Made by a program: the position numbers and the translations under genes. Shown here piece after piece: positions 1 through 11,142 of a stretch of DNA of 64,000 nucleotides. The notes beneath the pieces were generated by a model. That model did no database searches and was not told the DNA's origin. It saw only the letters and a program-made list of their open reading frames with translations. Position 1 is the stretch's first letter. Each line of letters opens with the position of its first letter. Source of the stretch: Amyelois transitella (Eukaryota; Arthropoda; Insecta; Lepidoptera; Pyralidae); assembly GCF_032362555.1 (NCBI RefSeq), contig NC_083525.1, positions 6,309,501 to 6,373,500 of the forward strand, given 5' to 3'.

Positions 1-162
1 CATAATCGTACAGATAATTACGACAGATAAATAAATAAAGGTAACCCATATGCTATTATCTTATCATTAACGAAACATATTCCACGGCGGGCAGTCGCGT
101 CTCTCGTGATAAATTTTAAAATTTTCCTTTAAGGTATTAGAAATATAAGAGTACCTACAAAT

Positions 163-3100
163 ATGGTGGATAGTGATATTGTTGAAGCGTCCAAAGCGGA
201 GGACTATCATGTGGGACATTTATTTTTGGCGGTTATGAAGAAGAATCCGGATGGACTCAATCAGGTACCTACTTGAATTAGTAAAGGCGGGAAGGTTTTT
301 TTCTGCTCTTCGATTATACTATGAAGTATTTATTGGAAATAAATTGGAAAAAATCAGTTATATTAATACCAGTGAAATAAGTTAGCCAGGACACCCAAGG
401 ACCGAAGTTTGATCACAAAATCATTATTAAATAATACAATCACAGTCAAGGTAAGCTGGACAATGATCTTTGGATCGACCTTGGTCTTCAATGTTTATTT
501 ATTCAAATAGTATTTTTGCGATCGTGTCATAATACAAGTTGTTTATGAATATTACGAATCGTTTTTTTTTCCCTTTGTGACTTTAGTTTTGCTATTAGGA
601 TGAATCTGGGATGGCACAACTAGTTGTGCATATCTGTTGGTCCACGAGGAAAACGCGGTATCTACCAAATACTTACACAGTGGGGCAATCTTAGTCGTTG
701 TGTGTTAGATATTTGTACCTTTTATTTACACCTATATTGTTCCTATGTATATATATGTATGTTGGTATGTATAAGGGGAAATATTGTCATTTTTAATTAT
801 TATATGTCCAATTAATTTTCAGATAGACGCCGCCACAGGAGAGAAAGAGACAAACGCATCAGTACTCAGTAGGTCTGTTCGCTTGGCCAAATGCCTGCGA
901 AGACTGGGCCTACAGCCTGGAGACGTCTTGGCTTTGGGCGGTCCCAATCATATCAATTTACACATTCCTTACTATGCGGCAATGCTTAACGGATTACCGC
1001 TGGTTGGGGCCGATCACACTTATAAATATGGTAGGTTGGATTTCAGCCAAATCTTCCTAGCTTATAAGTCCAGTCAAGTTTTTCTATTATTTGAAATCTA
1101 AGAGTTTAGTTTAAAATAGACATAATAACATTGTGTTGTCTACAGATGAAGTTCACGCACTTTTCAAACAGACTGAACCAAAAATAGCGTTTTGTCAATA
1201 TGAGAAGTCTGAAATTTTTGAGAGAGCCGCGAAAACTTTAAACTTAGACACAAAAATAGTAACTTTTGATAAAGGCAATTGCACAATGGAGAAATTCATG
1301 GATTCTTACGATGAAGATGGCTCTTTGGAAGGGTTTGAGTAAGTTTTGATTCTACCAATTACAACTTTTATTGAAAGATAAAGACGCCAAAAAATCTATA
1401 TGGCGGATGTATTTATGAGCAAGAGTTGAAAAAAAAACTCGCATCACGCATAAACTAAGTATTTCTCCAAATTGAGTGCTATTATCATGTGTGAGGTTAA
1501 GTGCAACTTAAAAACAATATTCTCTCCACATCAATTGTTATATTATTATTTTATTATACTCACATAGATTTCGACTTACGCGGCCAAACATTGACAATAG
1601 AAACGATGGAAAGACGTCTGCATTAAAACCTCTGTTTATTAACAATAGATTTTTTTCTAGGATACCATTTTAAATTTTCAGACCTGCCAGTTTCGACCTG
1701 GACAAAATATATTTGTGGCTGATAGGCACGGGCGGCACCACGGGGCGGTCCAAGATAGCAGCCTTCAAACATAGACCCTGGGTGGAGAAGGCCGTGCAGT
1801 ACTTGCAAATGGTCAGACTGCTTCAGGCGAAGCTTCAAAAACCAGAAAGGTATATATCTACTGTGATCTGTAATATATAATTTAATGACTGTGATATTCA
1901 TCTGATTATTTGAAGGAAAATTTTTAGAGAAATCAACTTAATTAAGTAAGTACTTAACAAATCAGAGCCTTAATGTTCGAATGGATGAAAAATTTGACAA
2001 GAATCGAAATAACTATTCAAAATATTCGACTTCCTATACTAATGAAAACATAACTAATACATACAAAATCACGTCCAAATCCCTTGAAAGGTAGACAGAG
2101 GCAACAATATCGAAAAAACTGCAAGATCATGTTTATCTGTTTGGCATAATTATGTTATTAAGATTCCAACAGTGACAGGTTGCCAGGCCATAACCTTAAA
2201 GAAGAATTATCTTATTAGAAGAACTATTTAAATCTCAATTCTATCATTAAGCCAAACAGCTGAAGCCACGTTGGCTCTGTCTACCCCGCAAGGGATATAA
2301 ACGTGATTATGTGTATGTATGTATGTAGAAAAAAAAAATTAAACTTAAACTAAAGAGAAATTCAGTTCAAGGAAGTCTAAGTTTAAGTGTCTTGTTCCAG
2401 TGACAACCAAAATAAAACCTGGGCAGATAACACGGCATTAAATCTATCCCCGATTCACTGGATATCCGGCTTCTTCAACCCGATCGCCATGGCTATGTCT
2501 GGAAATTGCAAAATACAGACATCAGCCGAACAAACTGCCGAGCATGTCATTGATATCATTAATACGTATAAGGTATATACTATTTTAACTGACTTATTAA
2601 TTGGACGAAGTGAGGGAAGTACGCAGGGATCGGGGCAAGTTGAAAAATCTCTGCCTACTCCTCTGGAAAAGAGGCGGGATTTTATGTATGTATAAAGTAC
2701 CGTATGACTCTTGTCACTATAAAATAGGACCATTCCATCTCTTTCGCGTGGGTTTCGTAAAAGGCGACTAAGGGAATAGGAGTGCATTCACCTAGTGCGT
2801 ACTTCCATGTTGGTGTTAGCAAAAAAACAGTGAGTGCCAGTTGCTTCTCTCCTAATGCAGATTGTAAAAGTCAGACAAGGGAAACGCTTAAATAAACTTG
2901 GAATTCAAGGCAACCTGTCACTATTTGTGTTTTTCAACTTCGTCATCATTAAGCCATACAGCTGAACTTGTTTGAGTTTTAGTTTTAGTCGTTTTAAGAA
3001 TATTGGCTTTGTTTACACCGTAAGAAATAAATGCGTGATCGTATGTACATATGTATTAATTTATCTACCAGCTTTTATTCTCTCTCAATGTCAAAAGAAA

Positions 3101-6100
3101 ATCTCATTTATTTCCATTCCTGGACGAATCCTCTCCTTAGTTCGCCCCTAGATCACATTAGGAACATGCATGCCAAATTTAAGTCCCAAAATCATATTTT
3201 CAGCCCACAAATATGCTGATGGGACCATCTCTGATGACGTCCATACTCAACCACGAGAAGCAGTGTGACTTCAGTTGCTGCAATATAATTACTTTGACCG
3301 GGGGACAGGTTTATAAGGATATACTGGTTAGGTTGAAGGTAAGGAATATAAAATTTTACGCAAACTAGACTGATTTATTTATCTTTATTTAGGCAACAAA
3401 CAGTCGTTTACAAATAGAAATTTACATAAACTATGAGTACAATTAAAAGTTTATTTAGTAGGAGTTTCGTTTTGTTATCATAACATATTATTACTTAAAC
3501 ATACGTATCGATTAAAATCACGAAGGTGATCTGACGTAAATTAAGCACTTACAGAAAAAAACCATAAATACCTAAGTATTTCTCAAATGGGTTACTTCTT
3601 AATGACTTGGCTCTTGGCTCTGTCTGTCCCGCAAAGGATACAGACGAGATTGTCTATATGTGTGTATGGGACACTTCTCAAAGTAAGCACTTTCTAGGAA
3701 ATACTAAATGTACCAATAGTATCAAGTTGATAAAATATTGTCATAGGTTAGGTATATATAATCTGTCTCATAAGCAGTCCCTTATCCATATTTGTCCCTA
3801 TATCTTTTTTTAACATAACAACATTCCCTTATCATTCTTTTAATTAATTATTAAAATGCATTTTATAACAGGCATAGATATTACCACATCCGAGTCTTAT
3901 CTGATAAAGACAGTTATTGGCAATTTCCTACGGATTACACAACGATAGAGTAAGCTGATGGTAGATAAGTTTAAATTCGTATCACTATGGTATTTTACTA
4001 TGAATCATTAGGACCATTACAGTCAGGTACCTACTATGCTCAATGTCAATTTCTGCCCCACAACACAAGTGATATAGATGATTATATGTATGTACGTATG
4101 TTGTTTTTATGAAATACTAGGTACCCTTCCATCCGTGTCATTTCATATCGTTTATTATTTAGTTATCAATATAATTAAGAAACCATCTTTTAGCTAACTA
4201 GCTAAGCGCGTGGCATTTTTGCGTGACATTTCTTTTAGAGACTGTCAGCTCTGCCTATCCTGTACCTAAGGGATAAAAACATGTTGAGACACGACACAAA
4301 GTTCAGTGGTAAAAAAGTTGTCACTACGAGAGAGGCGGTCCTATAGAGAATTAAGAATTTTATATAACCAAACTCTTTTTTTTTTTACAGAAACGTGTGA
4401 GAGAAGACACATTAATTTTCGTGGCTTACGGGCAAACAGAAACTTTGGGACCCTGTTTGAGTCCACTCCCATTCGGACCTCTAGGCAACTGCGGGAAACC
4501 TATGTCAAATATGCAGATAAGGGTACGTCCTTTTTTTAATATCTATTTGAAAAGAGATCATTAGGTGAACTAAATAAATATTTACGGGAGAGTACAGAGT
4601 ACGGAGGAGAGTAATAAATAAATAGGTAGGTATATATGCGAAAAATTACACAGATTGAGTTAGTCTCGAAGTAAGTTCGAGACTTATGTTACGTGATACT
4701 AACTCAACTATACCTAGTATATTTTATAATAAATACTTATATTATTATCATTTCTTCGGTGTCTTTAGGTTTGGTTCTTTTGCACTGACGCTTTGGAAGC
4801 GGGACTGAAATTCATTTTAAGAAATTTATTTGATGACAGCCAATGTTAAGACAATGACAAAATTAATTTTAAAAAGTTATGTTTTTTTTTAATTGATTAT
4901 TTTGTATAGTACAGGATTACACAGCGTGTGAAACTAATAAATAAAAAACTACATGAGTCAGTTCACAATTTTATGTTTACAGTTAGTAGACCCAGAAACA
5001 GGGAAGGATATAACGGAACCGAATACTCCAGGCGAGCTGTGGACTAAGGGACCGTGTTTTACAGTAAGTATATATATAATGTTTATAAAATTAATTATAT
5101 TTTACTTATTAAAAAGGATCTTCTTTAGTCCCGCCTGGTTATACTCTACCTCTTTAGAGAATAGTGATTATTTTAGGCATAACTGGAGTGGATACTCAGG
5201 TTTTTACATTATCCGACTCCCGTCTGACCTTGTGACCTTTTCAGAGAAACCAACGTTGGATATCATCATGTTATCCATCCGTGAAAGCATCGGTTAGCAG
5301 TTTCCCTTTAAAACAAAACTCAAAAAAGTATTGAGAGAGGTATAGGGCTGAGGTAGAATTTGAATATATGAATATGTTATAATTGATTATACACATCGCA
5401 TTAGGTTAAGTCTGTAATGGTAGATGTAAGAAAGTAAATAAATAAATAAAAATAACTGAGTCGAACTTACTTCGAGGCAAACTCAATCAGGCTAATATGT
5501 CCCCGTCCCGTTTATTATTTATTTATATAACAACTATATTTGCTTCCAGGAGTACTACAACTCCCCAGAGGAGACTGCGCAGGCGTTTACAGAAGACGGC
5601 TGGTACAAGACCGGGGACATATTGTTTAGAGACGACAATAACTTTTATTTCTTTGTCGAGAGGCTCAAGATGCTCATCAAATATAGGAATCAACACGTAT
5701 GTTCACTTTTTAACCATTTTAGCTATCAATGCTCTAATTGGTTCTGACTGGGGATAATGACGCTTTTCTAAATATCTACATTAGTTTGAGTGCTAACCGT
5801 TAAATGTTACAGCGAAGGAAAACATCTTAAAGAATCGGTGAGAAAATCTGCACGTCAGGCGACTGAATGTGAAATCATTATCCAATAATTATGGGCTCCC
5901 CTGAAAAGAATACGGTTAAAGAAATTTATTCTCATAAAAGAATCTACAAAAAATTCACTTACAATGAGAACTTCAAATATTTACATTTAGGTAGAGGAAT
6001 GCGGAGGTCTGACGTATTCGCTTCGTAAGAATCTGACTTACCCAATCACGGATCGTAACCATAGGCGCACCCTTGTCTCCTATTTAGAGTGGTGAGCACG

Positions 6101-6585
6101 AAACCGGAATTAACGCCTGGAGAACAATGCCCGTAGAAGCAACTAACTAACTTAAGGGAAACTTCTTGTCTTATCAGCTTTCTGCTTACACATTTTTGTC
6201 ATAATCGTAGGTGCTACCAGTAGAACTGGAAGAAGTGATCCGCTCGCACCCAGACGTGTTCGACGTGGGCGTAACCAGCATCCCCTCGGAGCAAGACGGG
6301 GAGCATCCCGTGGCTTGCGTGGTGACCCGCCCCGGCAGCCACGTCACTGCTCAGCAAATACATACTCTAGTCGCTGGTAAGTGCGTCTTTTTCAGATTGA
6401 ACGCTTTCTGTAGCGTAAAAGAGACGGGACGTTCACTAATGGATGGTATAATTGCAGACAAGCTGTCGGAGAGCAAGCAGCTGCGCGGCGGCGTGGTGTT
6501 CCTGCGGGAGCTGCCGCTCACCTCCACCGGCAAGCTGGCGCGCGCCGCGCTGCGCAAGCTCGTGCTCGATTGTGAGAGATTATGA
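163..6585 (+). CDS. Acyl-CoA ligase, 4-coumarate-CoA ligase/luciferase-like (11 exons, 543 aa)
   Basis: Exons: 163-264, 823-1030, 1146-1338, 1682-1849, 2401-2572, 3204-3338, 4391-4522, 4983-5063, 5550-5696, 6211-6376, 6458-6585. All introns are GT-AG and reading phase holds throughout, giving 543 aa, the usual family length. Family members adenylate a carboxylic acid with ATP and load it onto CoA; the substrate cannot be read here. Visible motifs: phosphate loop [10 protein letters not shown] (about residues 183-192), YGQTE (339-343), DGWYKTGD (413-420, with the ATP-ribose Asp420), a hinge region [10 protein letters not shown], and the C-terminal PLTSTGK with catalytic Lys527. The start is the first ATG, 34 codons before the first donor. 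The C-terminus is CERL, so the peroxisomal SKL-type signal common in insect relatives is absent. It could instead be annotated luciferin 4-monooxygenase-like; light production is not implied. Confidence 0.93.
2588..2696 (+). mobile_element. R2 LINE 3' fragment
   Basis: Ends TCTCTGCCTACTCCTCTGG, AAGAGGCGGGATTTTATGTATG, the R2 3' end. Confidence 0.65.
2700..3054 (+). repeat. R1 repeat, long variant
   Basis: R1 consensus features: a 5' GTGCCGTGTGGTTCCCGGCAC-like start, GTAAAAGGCGACTAAGGG, CAACCTGTCACTATTTG, ATTAAGCCAAATAGCTGAAC, then GGCTCTGTCTACCCCGCAAG and an (ATGT)n tail. This copy has an inserted middle part (TTGTAAAAGTCAGACAAGG). Confidence 0.65.
3366..3450 (+). repeat. R4 dispersed repeat, acyl-CoA ligase intron 6
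   Basis: TTATCTTTATTTAGGCAACAAAC and CATAAACTATGAGTAC; nearly identical to 12168-12245. Confidence 0.75.
4575..4750 (-). mobile_element. SINE-A 3' part
   Basis: It contains the SINE-A segments ACAGATTGAGTTAG, CTCGAAGTAAGTTCGAG and TAATAAATACTTATAT, with no tRNA head. Confidence 0.7.
5440..5502 (+). mobile_element. SINE-A fragment
   Basis: A short segment with TCGAACTTACTTCGAGG and CAAACTCAATC of the SINE-A body. Confidence 0.55.
5785..6125 (+). mobile_element. SINE-B fragment, acyl-CoA ligase intron 9
   Basis: Shared blocks are TTAGTTTGAGTGCTAACCG, GAATCTGACTTACCCAATC and ACCGGAATTAACGCC. Confidence 0.65.
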
Positions 6586-6602
6586 ATGGCAAATCATTAT
6601 TA

Positions 6603-6700
6603 AATAAAGTGAACAGTATTGATGATGAGATTTGAAATCATTTCTTGAAGGTATTATGTAATTTTAATCAATAATGTAAATTCCTTATTTTGTAAATAAA
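6603..6700 (+). promoter_or_regulatory. Poly(A) signals of the acyl-CoA ligase gene
   Basis: AATAAA occurs at 6603-6608, 18 bp after the stop codon, and again at 6695-6700. Either would give a very short 3' UTR. No transcript data are available to choose between them. Confidence 0.5.
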
Positions 6701-7211
6701 TATATTTTTATACAAACATTTTATTTCAGTTACTTCGTGTAAATGATACGGGAAGTGGATTGATATTTTTTCCGATTGAATTTGTTTTAAAATTTGTGAT
6801 AAAATAGTGTGACAGCTTGGATTCATTTATTACATAATTCAACTTGCTAACTCATGGTTAAACTAACCAAACATTGCAAAGTCGGCTGTATCCCATTCGA
6901 CTTCGCTAAATGATGTTCCGTCAAGATGTTGAACGTTACATTCAACGACATAACCAGTTGTTCTTAGTCATTCAATCAAATAGCTGATTCAACTAAATTA
7001 CTGCGACAGATAGATTATTACAGATACGACACATTAACTTACGAGAACTTAAAACTCCATTTAGAAATCGTAATATATTTATTTCACATTAGTAGTAATT
7101 CTTTTTTTGACATTTCGTATAATACCCGGGATGTGAGAGTTAGTACATAGATTAAAAAACATTATAAGTACAAAGCTAAAGATTCGTGAAGAACAGCCGA
7201 CGTCTGCGAAA

Positions 7212-9632
7212 TTATTTTCCAGCTCCGATGCCGGCGCCCGCTAGGCCTCCTGCCTGACCGCCAGCGGAACCTCCGACACTACCTTGAGCGCCCGCACTCA
7301 TCCCAACTGTAAAACATCGAGAGATAAGAGACAATATAAAAAAAAATTGTTACTTATGAATTATAGGGTGTCAAGAAATGGCGCGAAAAAAAATCCGAGT
7401 AGCGAACCCTCTCGGCCAATAATTTGTTTGTTTGTAATGCATAGAAATTTACAATTTAATTCATATCTGGAAGGTTAAGAGAGCCAAAATGAAATAAGAA
7501 TAGTTACGTAGCTCTCGTGCTAAAGGAAAGTCCTTCGTAGGTGTGAATTTTTCTTAAGTATCTACTTATTTATACTGCCTAACGACATAGTAGGTATTAT
7601 TTAAAAAATGCATATGAAGAGGTACCTAAGGCAAATCAGTGAAATTATTTTTCATCATGATTCATGACAGATCGGGGGTCGAACTCGGAACTTACTCGTA
7701 GCAATGCCTATGATTCTAAGTTATTCAATCCTACCATATTAGGTATCCTTAGCTTACCTAAGTATTACATTTTCACTTGCCTAAAAATAAAAATGTGTGA
7801 CGTATTTTATTTACATAGATAATGTTGACATTTAATCACTCAGAATCATGGGCGTCATTCAAAGTTCTCATGATACCCTAGCCCTACAAACCTCCGAAAC
7901 TGCCTCCAACACTGCCGCCCCCGCCGGCACCAGCGCCCGCACCACCACCAACACCAGCGCCTGAGGGTTAAACATTTATACCCACTCATTTAATTACGTT
8001 TATATCCTTGCGGGGTAGACAGAGCCAATAGATTGAATGGCAACGTTCAGCTTTATGGCTTAATAATGGTAACAAAGGTCGCCTATAAGAATAATTCTAA
8101 GTTTATGAACCTTTCCTTTAGTCGCCTTTTACGACAACCAAGGGATAGATATGGAGTAGTCCTATTCTATAGTGTCGGGTACCACACTTATATCTTTTGA
8201 AGTAAGCTTAATTGTATTGCAGACTTTTTTATAGATCTATTAAAAATCTATATTTTATTTACACCGTGTGGCCAGTGCATGGAAAAAAAATTGGTTTTCG
8301 GAAGCGCTTTTTCCCGGATTATTTTATAAATATTGATTTATCTGTCTGAAATTTTATTTATTTCAAAACAAATATAGGTAGATACCTATGCTTAAAGCAT
8401 TTTCGGATAGTAGGTATAGTTTCATAATGGTAATAGATTTTTGAAATCGGTTCGCATGTTCGTTCGGAGATTTCAACCGGCCTCGGCTTTACCTAGGCCT
8501 CAAACATACCTACAAATTCATAAACGCTTAGTTACCTCTACAATATTATTATAGATAATAGGAGTCTAATTTCTGGAGTCTGGAGCTAGTAGTCTGCTTT
8601 GCATTGAAGAATCAGCCCTCCAGAATTACGGGTCTCCACTCCACACCCTTTTAATGCGACAGGATCAGTCTCTCAGCAATGACTAGCAAAAATGCAGCTA
8701 GTAACACGTCAAATGTTTTGCCAGGATTTGCACGACCATGTGGAAAATACTTGGAACCTAGGTAAGTACTAATATCTACTACTCGTATAGGCGTCAGATA
8801 GTTGGTAGTACGTAAATTATTATGAAAAGCGTTCCTTTGATTCCGAACTCGCGGATGACTGTTCATTGACAACACTCGTCTGATGATATTAAAATTTGAA
8901 AAAGGTACTTGCCTACGGGAACTTGGTGACTCTGAAACAAAACCAAACAGATGTATTTTGTTATTAAGTTTGTAGGTACACCCCAATTTTTATATCAATT
9001 AAAACACACTCGCGTCATCTATAGGCGCCATATCGCAAGGCAACTCAGGGAATAAGCAATTTTACCAAGTCTACAATAAGCACCTACCTAAACTTTGTGT
9101 AAGGGCGGAGGCAACCTTATTTCGTGAAAATTATTTCATATACAAAACTACCTAGGAGACACCTAACGGTCCGTGTGATGGACCTTAACTTATGACCATG
9201 ATTTAAGAGATCATTAACTCAGGTGATTAGATAGAACAACGCCCCCGCTCTTACCAGGAGAATTTTACCAAGATCATGAAAAAAACACTGAGTCATTCCG
9301 GGGGGGTCTCTCCACTTTCGCCGGTTTTCGGCGTCCTCATGTCAAGTCCATTGACTCGCTCGCATATCATCTTTCGCGACGTCTAGCCTAGATTTTTTCA
9401 GCCTGCCAATTCTACTTGGGCCCGGCGGCGGAGAGATAGGTAAACTGAATGAAAGAGCAAATTCCCTTAGTCACCTCTTACAATGTTCACGGAACAGTTA
9501 TAGAAGTCTTAAAGAGCCGGGAACCACACGGGCCCTCTTACACATCACAAAAATCTTTAATGTTCATATATTTTTACTTACATATCCAGCCAGCATCGCC
9601 ACCAAAAACACTACAACGATATTTTGAAACAT
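7212..9632 (-). CDS. Small secreted glycine-rich peptide (partly resolved gene)
   Basis: Three minus-strand exons are visible. Exon 1 (9632-9582) encodes MFQNIVVVFLVAMLAGY, a typical signal-peptide core, and ends at a GTAAGT donor. Two 3' exons (7960-7892 and 7306-7212) share one open frame across a phase-1 junction and encode about 53 residues of Gly/Ala/Ser-rich sequence ending in AGIGAGK and TAA. Exon 1 ends in phase 0, whereas the Gly-rich exon needs phase 1, so at least one small exon between 7961 and 9575 is missing from this model. A 23-nt stretch near 8910-8932 (SHQVPVG) is a candidate but does not fix the phase alone. Gly-rich secreted peptides in moths include antimicrobial and structural proteins; I do not recognise this one and assign no function. 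Confidence 0.6.
7973..8194 (-). repeat. R1 repeat
   Basis: Near full length: CCTTGCGGGGTAGACAGAG, TTTAGTCGCCTTTTACGAC and GTCGGGTACCACAC. It lies in the intron of the Gly-rich peptide gene. Confidence 0.8.
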
Positions 9633-9685
9633 TTTGCCAACAGAAGCAATGAACGTTTACGCTATAGTGTAACTATTCACGCCCA

Positions 9686-9692
9686 TTATATA
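9686..9692 (-). promoter_or_regulatory. TATA box candidate of the glycine-rich peptide gene
   Basis: The minus strand reads TATATAA here, 54 bp upstream of the proposed ATG at 9632. That spacing suits a transcription start near 9655-9662 and a very short 5' UTR. Confidence 0.4.
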
Positions 9693-9985
9693 CTGTTATC
9701 AAGAGCAAGCGTCAAATTGTCCATTTTACAAGTAACTAAGTATAATGACAGTGCGTAAGGTTGTTTAGGCACATAATAAGTATTATAGGGACGGTAGGTA
9801 AGTACCTACTAAACATATTTTTGTGAGTGATAAGTGACTAATTTGAGGTAGGTATAGCATCTCCAAAGTACTTTCATAATTTCATATAAAATTCGCGCAA
9901 TATCCTGTACCACGTATTAAGATACTTAAGGGATATAAAAGCTCCTAAACTGCCACAAGGTATGGGGTAAGTTATAAGGTACCTA

Positions 9986-10033
9986 GGCGATTATTTAGGT
10001 AAGTAGTTATATGTACTTACCTACATAATCGCC
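9986..10033 (+). other. 20-bp stem hairpin between genes
   Basis: Arms 9986-10005 and 10014-10033 pair with one mismatch around an 8-nt loop (GTTATATG). The arm reads GGCGATTAT, then TAGGTAAGTA. Confidence 0.8.
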
Positions 10034-10554
10034 AGGTTTCTCGTGAAATTTGTTAAGCATAATGAAGGGAAATAAATAAGAACTCTTTAGAGATTCAGGC
10101 CACCAACCTGCCACTATCATCTCAATTAGAGCCATTCAGCTATATTATGTACTTTCAATCTTTTCGAAACTGTTGACTCTGTCTATCCTATAAAACATAA
10201 AGGCGTGATTAATCCAGTGCTATTACTTAAATTACCTAACGATGTACGAAACTCACAACCTAAATTACAGGGCCCATTTTTATGGCGTACCATGTTTTGT
10301 CTGTAAGTTTTTCTCATCTATTTATAGAAATAAGTGCTTGCCACAAACACATTATAGAATAGTAGGTATGATTGTAAACAGGTAGGTATATGTAGTAAAT
10401 AGTTTCCGCTTTAAAAACACAATGTGAGATATAATTTTTATAAGTACTTCCATTTGATAATGTAGGTAAATTATTCTCCCACGAATGAAGGACCTTGATT
10501 TTCCGGTAATATAGAATCAAGGATATTTAATCACTACACTATGTGTTATAAAAA

Positions 10555-10680
10555 AAAAATCAAAAAACCGGTCAAGTGGGAGTCAAGGCATACATTGTAG
10601 GGTCCGTAGTTCTTTACGAATGCCAACTTTAAGTTCACACTCAAGAATACCTGAACGAGCCCATACAGGGTGTTTTTTTT
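10555..10680 (+). repeat. R8 dispersed repeat upstream of PI4KA
   Basis: AAAACCGGTCAAGTGGGAGTC, TAGGGTCCGTAGTTC; the CCGGTCAAGTG...GGGTTCCGTA layout is common in Lepidoptera. Confidence 0.6.
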
Positions 10681-11142
10681 GGTATAATTAATTACTTGTA
10701 TTACGTAACTACCAACTGTCAACTAATTTTCAATAAAATTTGTATAAAATTTTACTATTCCGAGTACGTTTTATAATTTATTGGTCGCCTAGCTTACTAA
10801 ATTACGGCTTTCTACCACTTTAAAAATAAATGCAGAAGTAAAAACATTGTCTGTGTCTCTATTTGATAGTTATAATTTCAAACAGTTGCTTAAATGTGCA
10901 CGATTTGTGTAAATAGCAATTAATTTTACGAGAAACCTAAAACTGTCAAAAGTTATAATAGTAAAATGGCAACACTGCTTTATCAATACACTGTATTGTA
11001 TTGACAAACCGAATGTCAATGTCAAATGAATGGTAGGTAGACAAGACTTGATGGATGCAATTTTCCTACAAGATACAAGATTTTGTTTTTCAATATAGAA
11101 AATGTGAATTATTTTAGTGTTTCTTATTTATTAATCTAAAAT

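Larger units (their letters stand above)
9665..11142 (+). other. Intergenic region between the Gly-rich peptide gene and PI4KA
   Basis: It holds the TATA candidate, the hairpin at 9986-10033 and an R8 repeat. The rest is AT-rich with no supported gene. The last about 150 bp presumably contain the PI4KA promoter; no TATA box is placed. Confidence 0.5.
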
